Below are positions 1-11,437 of a stretch of 43,527 bases of DNA, in pieces. Both the position numbers and the translations under genes were made by a program. The DNA comes from Lysobacterales bacterium (GTDB lineage: Bacteria; Pseudomonadota; Gammaproteobacteria; Xanthomonadales; SZUA-5). The stretch's first letter is position 1, and each line of letters begins with the position of its first letter. The stretch lies in contig JABAQR010000040.1 in NCBI GenBank assembly GCA_019187485.1, positions 1-43,527 of the forward strand, given 5' to 3'. Below the pieces are notes generated by a model. The model was not told the origin of the DNA. It saw only the letters and a list, made by a program, of their open reading frames with translations, and ran no database searches.

Positions 1-495
1 GACTGGGCCGAGGCGCGCTACCTGCAGGGCCTGGCGGCGCTCGCGCTGGGTGAGCCGGCGCAGGCGCGCAGCGCGGCCGCCGATGCGCATGCGGTGTTCG
101 CCGGCTATGGCGGCGCCGACGCGCCCCCGGCGCTCGCGGCTGCTGCGCTGGCAGCGGCGGCGGATCCTGCCGAGGATACCGACTCACGCCTGGCGCAGAT
201 CCTCGAGCGTCAGCGCGCGCGTCTCGACCTCGCCGCGCCGCAGAGCGCCCTGTGGCTGGCACAGCGGGCCCACGCGCGAAGCGATCGAGATGCTGCCGCC
301 GAGTACGCACGCGTGGGAATGGCAGTGCTGACGGCGCAGGGACGGCCGGCGCATCGGCTGGCCGCGGCCCTGCACGCGCTAGCGCCCGCGGTGGCGGTCG
401 ATGCGGCCGCGATCAACGCGGCGGAGACCCGCAGCGCCGATCTGCGTGCGCGCATCGATGCCGGGCTGATGCGCGTGGACGCACCGGCGCGCTGA
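1..495 (+). CDS. C-terminal fragment of a TPR-like helical protein
   Basis: The reading frame is open from the first base of the window to the TGA at 493-495, so the gene begins outside it. The visible 164 residues are Ala/Arg/Leu-rich and almost wholly helical, with TPR-like pairs such as ARYLQGLAALALGEPAQARS near the edge. There is no signal peptide or membrane segment in the visible part. The function cannot be named; a TPR tail of a larger regulatory or kinase-type protein is possible. The Mrp operon starts about 200 bp later in the same direction, separated by hairpins and a putative promoter, so the two are probably separate transcription units. Confidence 0.55.
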   Translation, partial: DWAEARYLQGLAALALGEPAQARSAAADAHAVFAGYGGADAPPALAAAALAAAADPAEDTDSRLAQILERQRARLDLAAPQSALWLAQRAHARSDRDAAAEYARVGMAVLTAQGRPAHRLAAALHALAPAVAVDAAAINAAETRSADLRARIDAGLMRVDAPAR

Positions 496-522
496 AAGCG
501 CGGGTGGACCTTGCGCGGTTGC

Positions 523-570
523 CGATGCCGCGTCCGTCGGCATCGCGGCCGGAGACCGCGGCGGGCGGTC
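523..570 (+). terminator. Two consecutive GC hairpins (possible terminator)
   Basis: CGATGCCG at 523-530 pairs with CGGCATCG at 538-545 (8 bp, 7-nt loop), and GACCGC at 554-559 pairs with GCGGTC at 565-570 (6 bp, 5-nt loop). They lie just after the upstream gene ends at 495. No T-run follows, so intrinsic termination is uncertain. Apart from these and a putative -10 box, I see nothing in the 496-692 gap. Confidence 0.3.
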
Positions 571-635
571 GCCATCGACCTGCCCACGACGGCCGACGAT
601 CGACGGATCGACGAGGTGCTCGCATGCGCCTTTGT

Positions 636-641
636 TATCCT
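636..641 (+). promoter_or_regulatory. Putative -10 box of the mrp operon
   Basis: TATCCT lies 51 nt before the mrpE ATG and is followed by a CGCCGCC stretch. No convincing -35 hexamer is seen 16-18 nt upstream. Similar TAnnnT hexamers precede other transcription units in this window, which is the main support. Confidence 0.35.
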
Positions 642-692
642 TCGCCGCCCCGATGCGGGCGCCTGGTGCGCCCGCGGCCGCCGTCGTTGCCG

Positions 693-1178
693 ATGAAGCA
701 CACGATCAGCCTGACCCTGACCCTGGCCCTGCTCTGGTGGGTGCTGTCGGGATATCCGCAGCCGCTGCTGCTCGCCTTCGGCGCCGCCAGCGTCGCGTTC
801 ACCGTGTGGCTGGCGCGGCGCATGGACCTCGTGGACCACGAGAGCCATCCGCTGCACTGGTCCTGGCGTCTGCCGCACTTCTGGGCACGATTGCTGCGCG
901 AAATCGCGATCTCCAACCTGCACGTACTGGCGGCGATCCTGTCGCCACGCCGCGACGCGATCGCTCCGCACTTCGTGCGCACGCGCACACGCCAGACCAG
1001 CGCGCTGGGCAAGACGACGCTCGCCAACGCGATCACGCTGACGCCGGGCACGGTGACCGTCGACCTGTGCGACGACGAACTGCTGGTGCATGCGTTGACG
1101 CTTGCTTCCGCGCAAGGCGTCGTCGAAGGCCAGCTCGATGCGCTGGTCCCGACCGACGTCGAGGAGCCGGCGCGGTGA
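693..1178 (+). CDS. mrpE: Na+/H+ antiporter subunit E (MrpE/MnhE family)
   Basis: This encodes 161 residues with two hydrophobic segments at the N-terminus (about 5-40) and a cytoplasmic alpha/beta tail. MrpE-family marks are the RLLREIAISNLHVLAAIL stretch and the ITLTPGTVTVD motif, typical of the soluble domain. MrpE is a small membrane subunit of the multisubunit Mrp cation/proton antiporter in the cytoplasmic membrane, needed for full activity and complex stability. The ATG at 693 is chosen because it places the hydrophobic segment at the N-terminus, as the family expects; the frame stays open further upstream. The stop overlaps the mrpF start (GTGA at 1175). It is the first gene of the operon. 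Confidence 0.9.
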   Translation: MKHTISLTLTLALLWWVLSGYPQPLLLAFGAASVAFTVWLARRMDLVDHESHPLHWSWRLPHFWARLLREIAISNLHVLAAILSPRRDAIAPHFVRTRTRQTSALGKTTLANAITLTPGTVTVDLCDDELLVHALTLASAQGVVEGQLDALVPTDVEEPAR

Positions 1179-1498
1179 GCGGTGCGCTCGTGACCTGCGG
1201 CGTGGCGGTGCTGGTGGCGATGGGCCTCGCGCTCGCGCGCGCGCTGCTCGGACCGTCCGTCTACGACCGCATCCTCGCGGTCAACAGCTTCGGCACCAAG
1301 ACCGTGCTGCTGATCGCCTTGCTCGGTGCCGTCGCCGGCCGCGCCGACTACTTCGATGTCGCCCTGCTGTACGCATTGATCAACTTCGTCAGCACGGTGG
1401 CGATGATGCGTTACTGCGAGAGCGCCGAGGCGAGCACAGCGCCGGAACCCGGGACCGGGGGCTCGGAACCCGGGGAAAGTGCGGAGCCATCCCCGTGA
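1175..1498 (+). CDS. mrpF: Na+/H+ antiporter subunit F (MrpF/MnhF family)
   Basis: This 107-residue three-helix membrane protein has the MrpF core LLGPSVYDRILAVNSFGTK followed by DYFDVALLYALINFVSTVA. MrpF is a small subunit of the Mrp antiporter. The GTG start at 1175 overlaps the mrpE stop by 4 nt, indicating translational coupling. The family core ends near residue 88. The remaining residues form a Pro/Gly/Glu/Ser tail encoded by a short GC direct repeat (CGGAACCCGGG twice) that looks like an added low-complexity extension. The GTGA at 1495 couples it to mrpG. Confidence 0.9.
   Translation: MSGALVTCGVAVLVAMGLALARALLGPSVYDRILAVNSFGTKTVLLIALLGAVAGRADYFDVALLYALINFVSTVAMMRYCESAEASTAPEPGTGGSEPGESAEPSP
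1443..1474 (+). repeat. 11-bp direct repeat in the mrpF 3' end
   Basis: CGGAACCCGGG occurs at 1443-1453 and again at 1464-1474, a 21-bp period, with a G-run between. It lies inside the reading frame and encodes the atypical Pro/Gly-rich C-terminal tail of MrpF. Confidence 0.7.
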
Positions 1499-1821
1499 CC
1501 TGGCTGCAGCTACTTGCCACGCTGCTGCTCGGTGCAGGCTCGCTGCTGCTGCTGCTCGCCGGCATCGGTCTGCTGCGCTTCCCGCACTTCTACGCGCGGC
1601 TGCACGCGGCCGCGGTGGTCGACACGCTGGCGGCGGCGCTGTTCCTCGCTGGACTGGGCTGTCTGTTCGGAGCCACGCTGGGCACGGTCAAGCTCGGGCT
1701 GATCCTGTTGTTCCTGCTGTTCACCAGCCCCACCGCCTGCCATGCCCTGGCGCGCGCGGCCTGGGTCAGTGGGCTGCGCGAGCCCGCACAGCCCGGAGAG
1801 CCACCGCCATCGCCGAGCTGA
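1495..1821 (+). CDS. mrpG: Na+/H+ antiporter subunit G (MrpG/MnhG family)
   Basis: This 108-residue protein has three hydrophobic helices and the MrpG signature GLLRFPHFYARLHAAAVVDT, where a small hairpin before the second helix carries the conserved RLHAA. MrpG is a small structural subunit of the Mrp antiporter. The GTG start at 1495 overlaps the mrpF stop. The C-terminal region after TSPTACHALARAA is a short polar tail. The stop TGA at 1819-1821 overlaps the proposed CTG start of the next gene. Confidence 0.9.
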   Translation: MTWLQLLATLLLGAGSLLLLLAGIGLLRFPHFYARLHAAAVVDTLAAALFLAGLGCLFGATLGTVKLGLILLFLLFTSPTACHALARAAWVSGLREPAQPGEPPPSPS

Positions 1822-2786
1822 TCGACATCCTGCTGCTGGCCTTCATGCTGGTCACCGCGCTGTTCGTGGTGCGCACCCGCGACCTGCTGGCGGCAACCAT
1901 GCTGCTCGGCGCCTACAGCCTGCTGTCGGCCGGCATGTTCATGGTGCTGGATGCCGTCGATGTGGCCTTCACCGAGGCCGCCGTCGGCGCTGGCGTGTCG
2001 ACCATCCTGATGCTGTACGCGCTCGTCGCCAGCGGCCGCTTCGAGCGCACGCCGACGCGTCCGCAATGGCTGCCGCTGCTGGTGGTGCTCGCCACCGGTG
2101 CGGCGCTGGTCTGGGGCACCTTCGACCTGCCGCCGGTGGGGGCGCCGGGCAATCCGGTGCATCAACACGTGGCGCCACGCTACCTGCAGCAGTCCGGCGC
2201 GGAGATCGGCATCCCGAACGTCGTCACCAGCGTGCTCGCCAGCTATCGCGGCTACGACACGCTCGGCGAAACCGCCGTGGTGTTCACCGCCGGGCTCGGG
2301 GTGTGGCTGCTGATCGGGGGCCTGCAACGCCGCGGCGCGGCCGCCCCTGTGCTCGCGAGCGCACCGCACGCAAACCTGATCCTGCGCGTGGTCAGCAAGT
2401 TCCTGATTCCGGTGATCCTGCTGTTCGGCCTGTACGTGCAGTTCCATGGCGAACTCGGCCCGGGCGGAGGATTCCAGGCCGGCGTGATCCTGGCCTCGGC
2501 GCTGATCGTGCACCTGCAGGTCTTCGGTGCGGACCAGACGCGCCAGATCGTGCCGGAGTCGCTGTTGCGCGTGCTCGCACCGCTCGGCGTGCTCCTGTAC
2601 GGCGGCACCGGCGTCGCCGGCCTGCTGCTCGGTGGCAACTACCTCGACTATCACCCGCTCGGCCGCACCCCGGTGGGCGGCCAGCACCTCGGCATCCTGC
2701 TGGTCGAACTCGGCGTCGCGCTGACGGTATCGTCGACGATGCTGCTGCTGTGCTACCTGTTCGCGGCGCGCGTGGCACGTCGATGA
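1818..2786 (+). CDS. mrpB: Na+/H+ antiporter subunit B with fused MrpA C-terminal (DUF4040) domain
   Basis: The protein has about 322 residues and two modules. Residues about 1-90 match the DUF4040 segment found at the C-terminus of long MrpA proteins (RTRDLLAATMLLGAYSLL, then VDVAFTEAAVGAGVSTILM). Residues about 185-315 are a MrpB domain with FHGELGPGGGFQAGVILAS. In classical Mrp systems the first module belongs to MrpA; here it is fused to MrpB. Start choice: no ATG, GTG or TTG precedes the first helix in a sensible place. CTG at 1818, overlapping the mrpG stop (CTGA), best fits the overlaps of this operon. ATG 1845 lies inside the first membrane helix and is less likely. MrpC follows through ATGA. 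Confidence 0.85.
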   Translation: MIDILLLAFMLVTALFVVRTRDLLAATMLLGAYSLLSAGMFMVLDAVDVAFTEAAVGAGVSTILMLYALVASGRFERTPTRPQWLPLLVVLATGAALVWGTFDLPPVGAPGNPVHQHVAPRYLQQSGAEIGIPNVVTSVLASYRGYDTLGETAVVFTAGLGVWLLIGGLQRRGAAAPVLASAPHANLILRVVSKFLIPVILLFGLYVQFHGELGPGGGFQAGVILASALIVHLQVFGADQTRQIVPESLLRVLAPLGVLLYGGTGVAGLLLGGNYLDYHPLGRTPVGGQHLGILLVELGVALTVSSTMLLLCYLFAARVARR

Positions 2787-3136
2787 GCAGCCTCGGCCTG
2801 TACAACTACTGGATCGTGATTGCGCTGATGATGGTCGGCCTGTACGCCGTGATCGCGCGTGGCCACCTGGTCAAGAAACTGATCGGGCTGACGCTGTTCC
2901 AGACCGCGGTCTTCTTCCTCTACATCAGCATGGGTTTCGTGCATGGCGGTGCGGCGCCGATCCTGAGCGAGGGCGTGGCGGTCTACTCGAACCCGCTGCC
3001 GCACGTGCTGATCCTGACCGCGATCGTGGTCGGGGTTGCCACCACTGCGCTCGGCCTCGCGCTCGTCGTGCGCATCCGTGAGGCCTATGGCAGCGTCGAC
3101 GAGGACGAACTCGAGCGCATGGACAGCGACGCATGA
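2783..3136 (+). CDS. mrpC: Na+/H+ antiporter subunit C (MrpC/NuoK-like)
   Basis: This 117-residue, three-helix membrane protein is of the MrpC/NuoK family. Family features are GLYAVIARGHLVKKLIGLTL in the second helix, the loop carrying SNPLPHVLILTAIVVGVATT, and an acidic cytoplasmic tail. MrpC is homologous to complex I subunit NuoK and lies between the B-type and D-type subunits in the proton path. The start overlaps the mrpB stop (ATGA 2783-2786), and its own stop overlaps the first D subunit (ATGA at 3133). Confidence 0.92.
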   Translation: MSSLGLYNYWIVIALMMVGLYAVIARGHLVKKLIGLTLFQTAVFFLYISMGFVHGGAAPILSEGVAVYSNPLPHVLILTAIVVGVATTALGLALVVRIREAYGSVDEDELERMDSDA

Positions 3137-4608
3137 GTGCGCACGCGCAACTGCTGATCGTGCTGTTGCCGCTGCTCGCCGCACCGCTGGCGGCGCTGAT
3201 GCGCACGCCGGATGCCGCGTGGGCGCTGGCGACCGCGATCGCGTGGTCGGTGCTGTCGCTGGCGCTGTTGCTGCTGCTGCAGGTGCAAGCCGAGGGCGTG
3301 CTCAGTTACGCGATCGGCGGCTGGGCGGCGCCCTGGGGCATCGAGTACCGGCTGGATCCGCTCGGCGCGCTGCTGCAACTGCTGCTGGCGGCGGTCGCCG
3401 CGGCGATCCTGCCGTGGACGCGCCAGAGTGCGGCGCGCGAGCTCGAGCGCGCGCGCCTGCCCGGCTTCTACGCGGCACTGCTGCTGCTGCAGGCCGGGCT
3501 GCTCGGCATCGTCGCCACCGGCGATGCCTTCAACGTGTTCGTGTTCCTCGAGATCTCCTCGCTGTCGACCTATGCGCTGATCGCGATGGGCCGCGACCGC
3601 CGCGCGCTGACCGCGGCCTTCCGCTACCTGATCCTCGGCACCCTCGGCGCCACCTTCTACCTGATCGGCGTCGGCCTGCTGTACGCACTGACCGGCACCC
3701 TCAACATGGCCGATCTCGCCGCGCGCCTGCCGGCGGTGGCCGACACTCGCACCGCGCACACCGCGGTGGTGTTCGTGACCGTCGGCCTCGGCCTCAAGCT
3801 GGCGATGTTCCCGCTGCACGCGTGGCTGCCGAATGCCTACGCGTACGCACCTTCCGCGGTGACGGCCTTGCTCGCCGCGACCGCGACCAAGGTGGCGCTG
3901 TACGTGCTGGTACGCTTCGTGTGGACGATCTTCGGCGCGGAATTCGCCTTCGGCGCGATCCCGCTCGCGGCGCTGCTCGGCGTGCTCGCGGTGCTCGGAA
4001 TGCTCATCGCCTCGGCGGTGGCGGTGCGCCAGGACGAGGTCAAGCGCCTGCTCGCGTGGTCGAGCGTCGCCCAGATCGGCTATGCGCTCGCCGGGCTCGC
4101 GCTCGCGAGCGGCGCCGGGCTCGCAGCGGCGCTGCTGCACCTCGCCAACCACGGCCTGATGAAGGGCGCGCTGTTCCTCGCGCTCGGCAACATCGCCTGG
4201 CGCTTCGGCAACACCCGCCTTTCCACCCTGCGCGGACTCGGCCGCGCGATGCCGTGGACGATGGCGGCCTTCGTCGCCGGCGGGCTGTCGCTGGTCGGCG
4301 TGCCGTTGACGGTGGGCTTCGTCAGCAAGTGGGCGTTGCTGCAGGCGGCGCTCGCGGCCGGCGCGTGGTGGCTGGTCGGCGCGATCGCGCTGGCCTCGCT
4401 GCTCGCGCTGGCCTACGTCTGGCGCGTCGTCGAAGTGGCCTACTTCGAGGCCAGCGAGTCGCGCGACCTGCGCTGCGAGGCACCGCTCGGCCTGCTGCTG
4501 CCGACCTGGCTGCTGGTGCTCGCGAACCTCTGGCTCGGAATCGACACGCGCTGGACCCTGGGCCTGGCCGAGGCCGCGGCGCGGGCGCTGGCGGGGGCGG
4601 GGTTGTGA
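3133..4608 (+). CDS. mrpD: Antiporter-like subunit D1 (MrpD/NuoN family)
   Basis: This is a 491-residue polytopic membrane protein of the proton-conducting MrpD/NuoL-M-N family, with about 14 helices. Residues the family uses for ion transfer are present: Glu140 in TM5 (FVFLEISSLS), Lys222 in TM7 (GLGLKLAMFPLHAWLP) and Lys253 in TM8 (ATATKVALYVL). It would form one of the ion-translocating channels of the complex. It overlaps mrpC by ATGA. Its stop overlaps a 28-codon micro-ORF (GTGA at 4605). It is the closest of the three large subunits to classical MrpD. Confidence 0.9.
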   Translation: MSAHAQLLIVLLPLLAAPLAALMRTPDAAWALATAIAWSVLSLALLLLLQVQAEGVLSYAIGGWAAPWGIEYRLDPLGALLQLLLAAVAAAILPWTRQSAARELERARLPGFYAALLLLQAGLLGIVATGDAFNVFVFLEISSLSTYALIAMGRDRRALTAAFRYLILGTLGATFYLIGVGLLYALTGTLNMADLAARLPAVADTRTAHTAVVFVTVGLGLKLAMFPLHAWLPNAYAYAPSAVTALLAATATKVALYVLVRFVWTIFGAEFAFGAIPLAALLGVLAVLGMLIASAVAVRQDEVKRLLAWSSVAQIGYALAGLALASGAGLAAALLHLANHGLMKGALFLALGNIAWRFGNTRLSTLRGLGRAMPWTMAAFVAGGLSLVGVPLTVGFVSKWALLQAALAAGAWWLVGAIALASLLALAYVWRVVEVAYFEASESRDLRCEAPLGLLLPTWLLVLANLWLGIDTRWTLGLAEAAARALAGAGL

Positions 4609-4691
4609 GCCTGCTCGAAATGGAGGACGTTCGTGCCCTCGAACGCGCGGTCGCCGCGCGATCTCGCGGCAACAACGGGGTGGCGCGATGA
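4605..4691 (+). CDS. 28-codon micro-ORF bridging two antiporter subunits
   Basis: A GTG at 4605 overlaps the D1 stop (GTGA) and the frame ends at TGA 4689-4691, which overlaps the D2 ATG (ATGA at 4688). The predicted peptide is 28 residues, charged and probably helical (LLEMEDVRALERAVAARS), with no membrane segment. It may simply carry ribosomes from D1 to D2 (a coupling ORF) or be a small accessory peptide. Expression is unproven; chance overlap is possible in DNA this GC-rich. Confidence 0.35.
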   Translation: MSLLEMEDVRALERAVAARSRGNNGVAR

Positions 4692-6151
4692 CCGCCGCCA
4701 CCCACCTCGCTTTGACCCTGGTCGTGCCGCTGCTCGGTGGCCTCACGATGGTCGCCCTGCACCGCTGGCCGCGGCTGCGCGATGGCGTGGTGGTGCTGAC
4801 CGCCGCCGCCTTGTTCGCCTGCGCGCTCGCGGTGCTCGCCGATTTCAACACCGGCGATGCGCCGCTGCTGCGGCTCGCCGAACCCTTCCCCGGCATCCCG
4901 TTGGCGCTGCGCGCCGAACCACTCGGGGTGCTGTTCGCGCTGCTCGCGAGCGGCCTGTGGCTGGTCACCTCGGTGTACGCGATCGGCTACCTGCGCGCCA
5001 GGCGCGAGAGCCACCAGACGCGCTTCCACATCTGCTTCGCGATCGCGCTCGCCGGCGCGATGGGCGTCGCGCTGGCGGCGAACCTGCTGACCCTGTTCGT
5101 GTGCTACGAGGCGCTGACGCTGTCGACCTACCCACTGGTCGCGCACGCCGGCAACCAGAACGCGCTGCGCGGCGCGCGCACCTACCTCTCGATCCTGCTG
5201 GCGACCTCGATCGGTCTGCTGCTGCCGGCGATCGCGTGGACCCATGTCCTCGCCGGCACCGTCGAGTTCACCTTGGGCGGCGTGCTCGCCGGCAAGGCCG
5301 GTCCCCTCGAAGCGACGCTGCTGCTGGCGCTGTTCGTGCTCGGCACCGGCAAGGCCGCGGTGATGCCGGTGCATCGCTGGCTGCCGGCGGCGATGGTCGC
5401 GCCGACGCCGGTGTCGGCGCTGCTGCACGCGGTCGCGGTGGTCAAGGCCGGCGTGTTCACGATCACCAAGGTCGTGCTCTACATCTTCGGCACCGACTTC
5501 CTGGCCGGCATCCCGGCCGAACGCCTGCTGGTCTACCTCGCAGGCTTCACCATCATCGCCGCCTCGGTGGTCGCGCTGCGCCAGGACAATCTCAAACGCA
5601 TGCTCGCCTACTCGACGATCGGCCAGCTCTCGTATGTGGTGCTGGCAGCGCTGCTGCTGACACCGCTCGCCGAGATCGGCGCGGCGCTGCACATGGTCGC
5701 GCACGCCTTCGGCAAGATCACGCTGTTCTTCGTCGCCGGCGCGGTCTACGTGGCCGCCAGCAAGACCCAGGTATCGGAGCTGGACGGCATCGGCCGGCGC
5801 ATGCCGTGGACGATGGCGGCCTTCAGCATCGGCGCGCTGTCGATGGTCGGGGTGCCACCGACCGCGGGCTTCGTGTCCAAGTGGTACCTGATCGCCGGCG
5901 CCTTCCAGAACGACTTCCACTTCGTGCTCGCGGTGCTCGTGGTCTCGACCGCGCTCAACGCCGCCTATTTCCTGCCGATCATCCACCGCGCCTTCTTCCG
6001 CCCGGAGCGGGTCGCCCCCAGGATCGACCATGGCGAGGCCCCGTGGCCGATGGTCGCGGCGCTGCTGGTCACCGCGGCACTCACCCTGCTGCTGTTCTTC
6101 TTCAACGCGCCGGTGGTCGAACTGGAGAAAGCGCTGGTGCGCATGCCATGA
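4688..6151 (+). CDS. Antiporter-like subunit D2 (MrpA-N/NuoL-like)
   Basis: This 487-residue polytopic subunit has Glu141 in TM5 (FVCYEALTLSTYPL), Lys222 in TM7 (GTGKAAVMPVHRWLP) and Lys253 in TM8. The TM8 region reads PVSALLHAVAVVKAGVF, a signature characteristic of NuoL and the N-terminal part of MrpA. Since the operon lacks a full-length MrpA, this subunit may take the MrpA channel position (inference). All expected charged residues for ion translocation are present. It starts at ATG 4688, overlapping the micro-ORF stop, and overlaps the next small gene by ATGA at 6148. Confidence 0.85.
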   Translation: MTAATHLALTLVVPLLGGLTMVALHRWPRLRDGVVVLTAAALFACALAVLADFNTGDAPLLRLAEPFPGIPLALRAEPLGVLFALLASGLWLVTSVYAIGYLRARRESHQTRFHICFAIALAGAMGVALAANLLTLFVCYEALTLSTYPLVAHAGNQNALRGARTYLSILLATSIGLLLPAIAWTHVLAGTVEFTLGGVLAGKAGPLEATLLLALFVLGTGKAAVMPVHRWLPAAMVAPTPVSALLHAVAVVKAGVFTITKVVLYIFGTDFLAGIPAERLLVYLAGFTIIAASVVALRQDNLKRMLAYSTIGQLSYVVLAALLLTPLAEIGAALHMVAHAFGKITLFFVAGAVYVAASKTQVSELDGIGRRMPWTMAAFSIGALSMVGVPPTAGFVSKWYLIAGAFQNDFHFVLAVLVVSTALNAAYFLPIIHRAFFRPERVAPRIDHGEAPWPMVAALLVTAALTLLLFFFNAPVVELEKALVRMP

Positions 6152-6385
6152 GCAAGAAGACCCTCTGGACGGTGTTCGCGATCGCGCTGGCGCTCTCGGT
6201 GCTCGCCGAGTTCGCGATCGACATCCACCTGCACTTCGGCATCGACGGCTGGTTCGGCTTCCACGCGGTCTACGGCTTCCTCGCCTGCGTGGCGCTGGTG
6301 TTGGTCGCGCGCCTGATGGGTTTCGTCCTCAAGCGCGCCGACGACTACTACGAGCGCATTGCCGCGGCACGCGAGGAGCAGGACG

Positions 6386-6393
<8 letters not shown>
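6148..6393 (+). CDS. Small two-helix membrane protein of the antiporter operon
   Basis: This encodes 81 residues with two hydrophobic segments (about 6-25 and 39-59). A His/Asp-containing link (DIHLHFGIDGWFGFH) joins them, and a charged helix rich in Arg, Glu and Asp ends the protein. I do not recognise a named family. It is locked into the Mrp-type operon by 4-nt and 8-nt overlaps with the genes on both sides, which argues for an accessory or structural subunit of the same complex. No catalytic motif is visible. Confidence 0.8.
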
Positions 6394-10296
<3,903 letters not shown>

Positions 10297-10305
10297 CCGC
10301 TCTTT

Positions 10306-11391
10306 TCACCCTTCCCGCGCCTCGACTGCCCGCCGCAGCGCCGCCGGCAGCAGCCTTGACAGGCGCTCGTGCAGCGCGGCCTCGCGGCGGCTCCACCACA
10401 GGCCGGCGTAGACGATGGCGATGCCGAGGCCGCCGAGTGCGACCGTGAACAGCAGGCTGTCCGCGAACACCGAATAGCTCAGGTAGCCGAGGTAGCCGAT
10501 CACGCCGAAGGCGCCGAAGACCACGAACACCCGCCGGCCGATCATCGTGCCGACCAGGATCAGGCCGATGTTGATGCCGCAATAGATCAGCTTGCCGAAC
10601 TCGGAACCGGAGTTCTGCGAGCTGAGGCCGCCCCAGAAGGTCAGCACGCCGACCAGGTACAGCCAGAAGGCGAAGTCGCGGCGATCGCCGCGCGAGGCGG
10701 CGCTCGCGTACTGGCGCAACTCGATCCACAGCGCGAGCCCGATCATGCCGAGGCCAAAAACCATCGAGATGGTCGCGCGCAGTCTCCAACCCGAATCGCT
10801 GAACCAGCCTTGGGTGTCCTGCGCGAGGAAGGCCGCGAAGTCCATCGACAGGTACCACAGCGTGACCGCGATCGGCAGCATCGCGAAGGGCAGCCGGAAG
10901 CGCCACAGCACCACCGCGCCGGCGGCGAGCGTCGCGAACTCCATCATCAGCCAGCGCCAATCGATCCAGTAGTGGTAGTCGCGATAGTTCAGATCGCCTT
11001 CCCAGGCGCCGGCCACGTGCTGCGCGGCAAACACCACCATCGGCACCGCGGCGATCAGCAGCGCCGCCATCGTGCCGGCGGCGATCGGCTGGCGGTGCAC
11101 CTCGATGAAGCGACGGGTCAATGCGTACGCCAGCATCGCCACCGCCACGCCGAGCACCAGCAGCGGCCAGGCGCCGAAGGCATCCCAGGCGACGGTGATG
11201 AAGATCGACACCGCGCCGATCGCCACCAGCCCGCCGAAGTAGTACAGCAGGTGCGCCATCTTGAAGCGCGCCGGCTCGTGGTTGGCCGGGTCGGCGCTCA
11301 GGAACTGCCACAGGGATTGCGCGCCCGCGGCGTCGATCGCACCCGCAGCGATCGCATCGTCCAGGCGGGCACGGGTCAGGGTGATTCGCAT
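10306..11391 (-). CDS. Polytopic membrane protein, DUF2157-like N-terminus
   Basis: This encodes 361 residues. A soluble N-terminal segment (LDDAIAAGAIDAAGAQSLWQF) resembles the start of DUF2157 proteins, and about ten hydrophobic helices follow. The C-terminus is basic and cytoplasmic in character (SRREAALHERLSRLLPAALRR). There are no recognisable catalytic or transport motifs, so the function is unknown. It starts 46 nt after the stop of the hydrolase gene on the same strand and is probably co-transcribed with it. The family call is by the look of the N-terminus only. Confidence 0.8.
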   Translation of the reverse strand: MRITLTRARLDDAIAAGAIDAAGAQSLWQFLSADPANHEPARFKMAHLLYYFGGLVAIGAVSIFITVAWDAFGAWPLLVLGVAVAMLAYALTRRFIEVHRQPIAAGTMAALLIAAVPMVVFAAQHVAGAWEGDLNYRDYHYWIDWRWLMMEFATLAAGAVVLWRFRLPFAMLPIAVTLWYLSMDFAAFLAQDTQGWFSDSGWRLRATISMVFGLGMIGLALWIELRQYASAASRGDRRDFAFWLYLVGVLTFWGGLSSQNSGSEFGKLIYCGINIGLILVGTMIGRRVFVVFGAFGVIGYLGYLSYSVFADSLLFTVALGGLGIAIVYAGLWWSRREAALHERLSRLLPAALRRAVEAREG

Positions 11392-11437
11392 CCTTCGAGT
11401 CCCTTGGGTGGTGGTGGATGGTCGGATGGCGGCGCGA

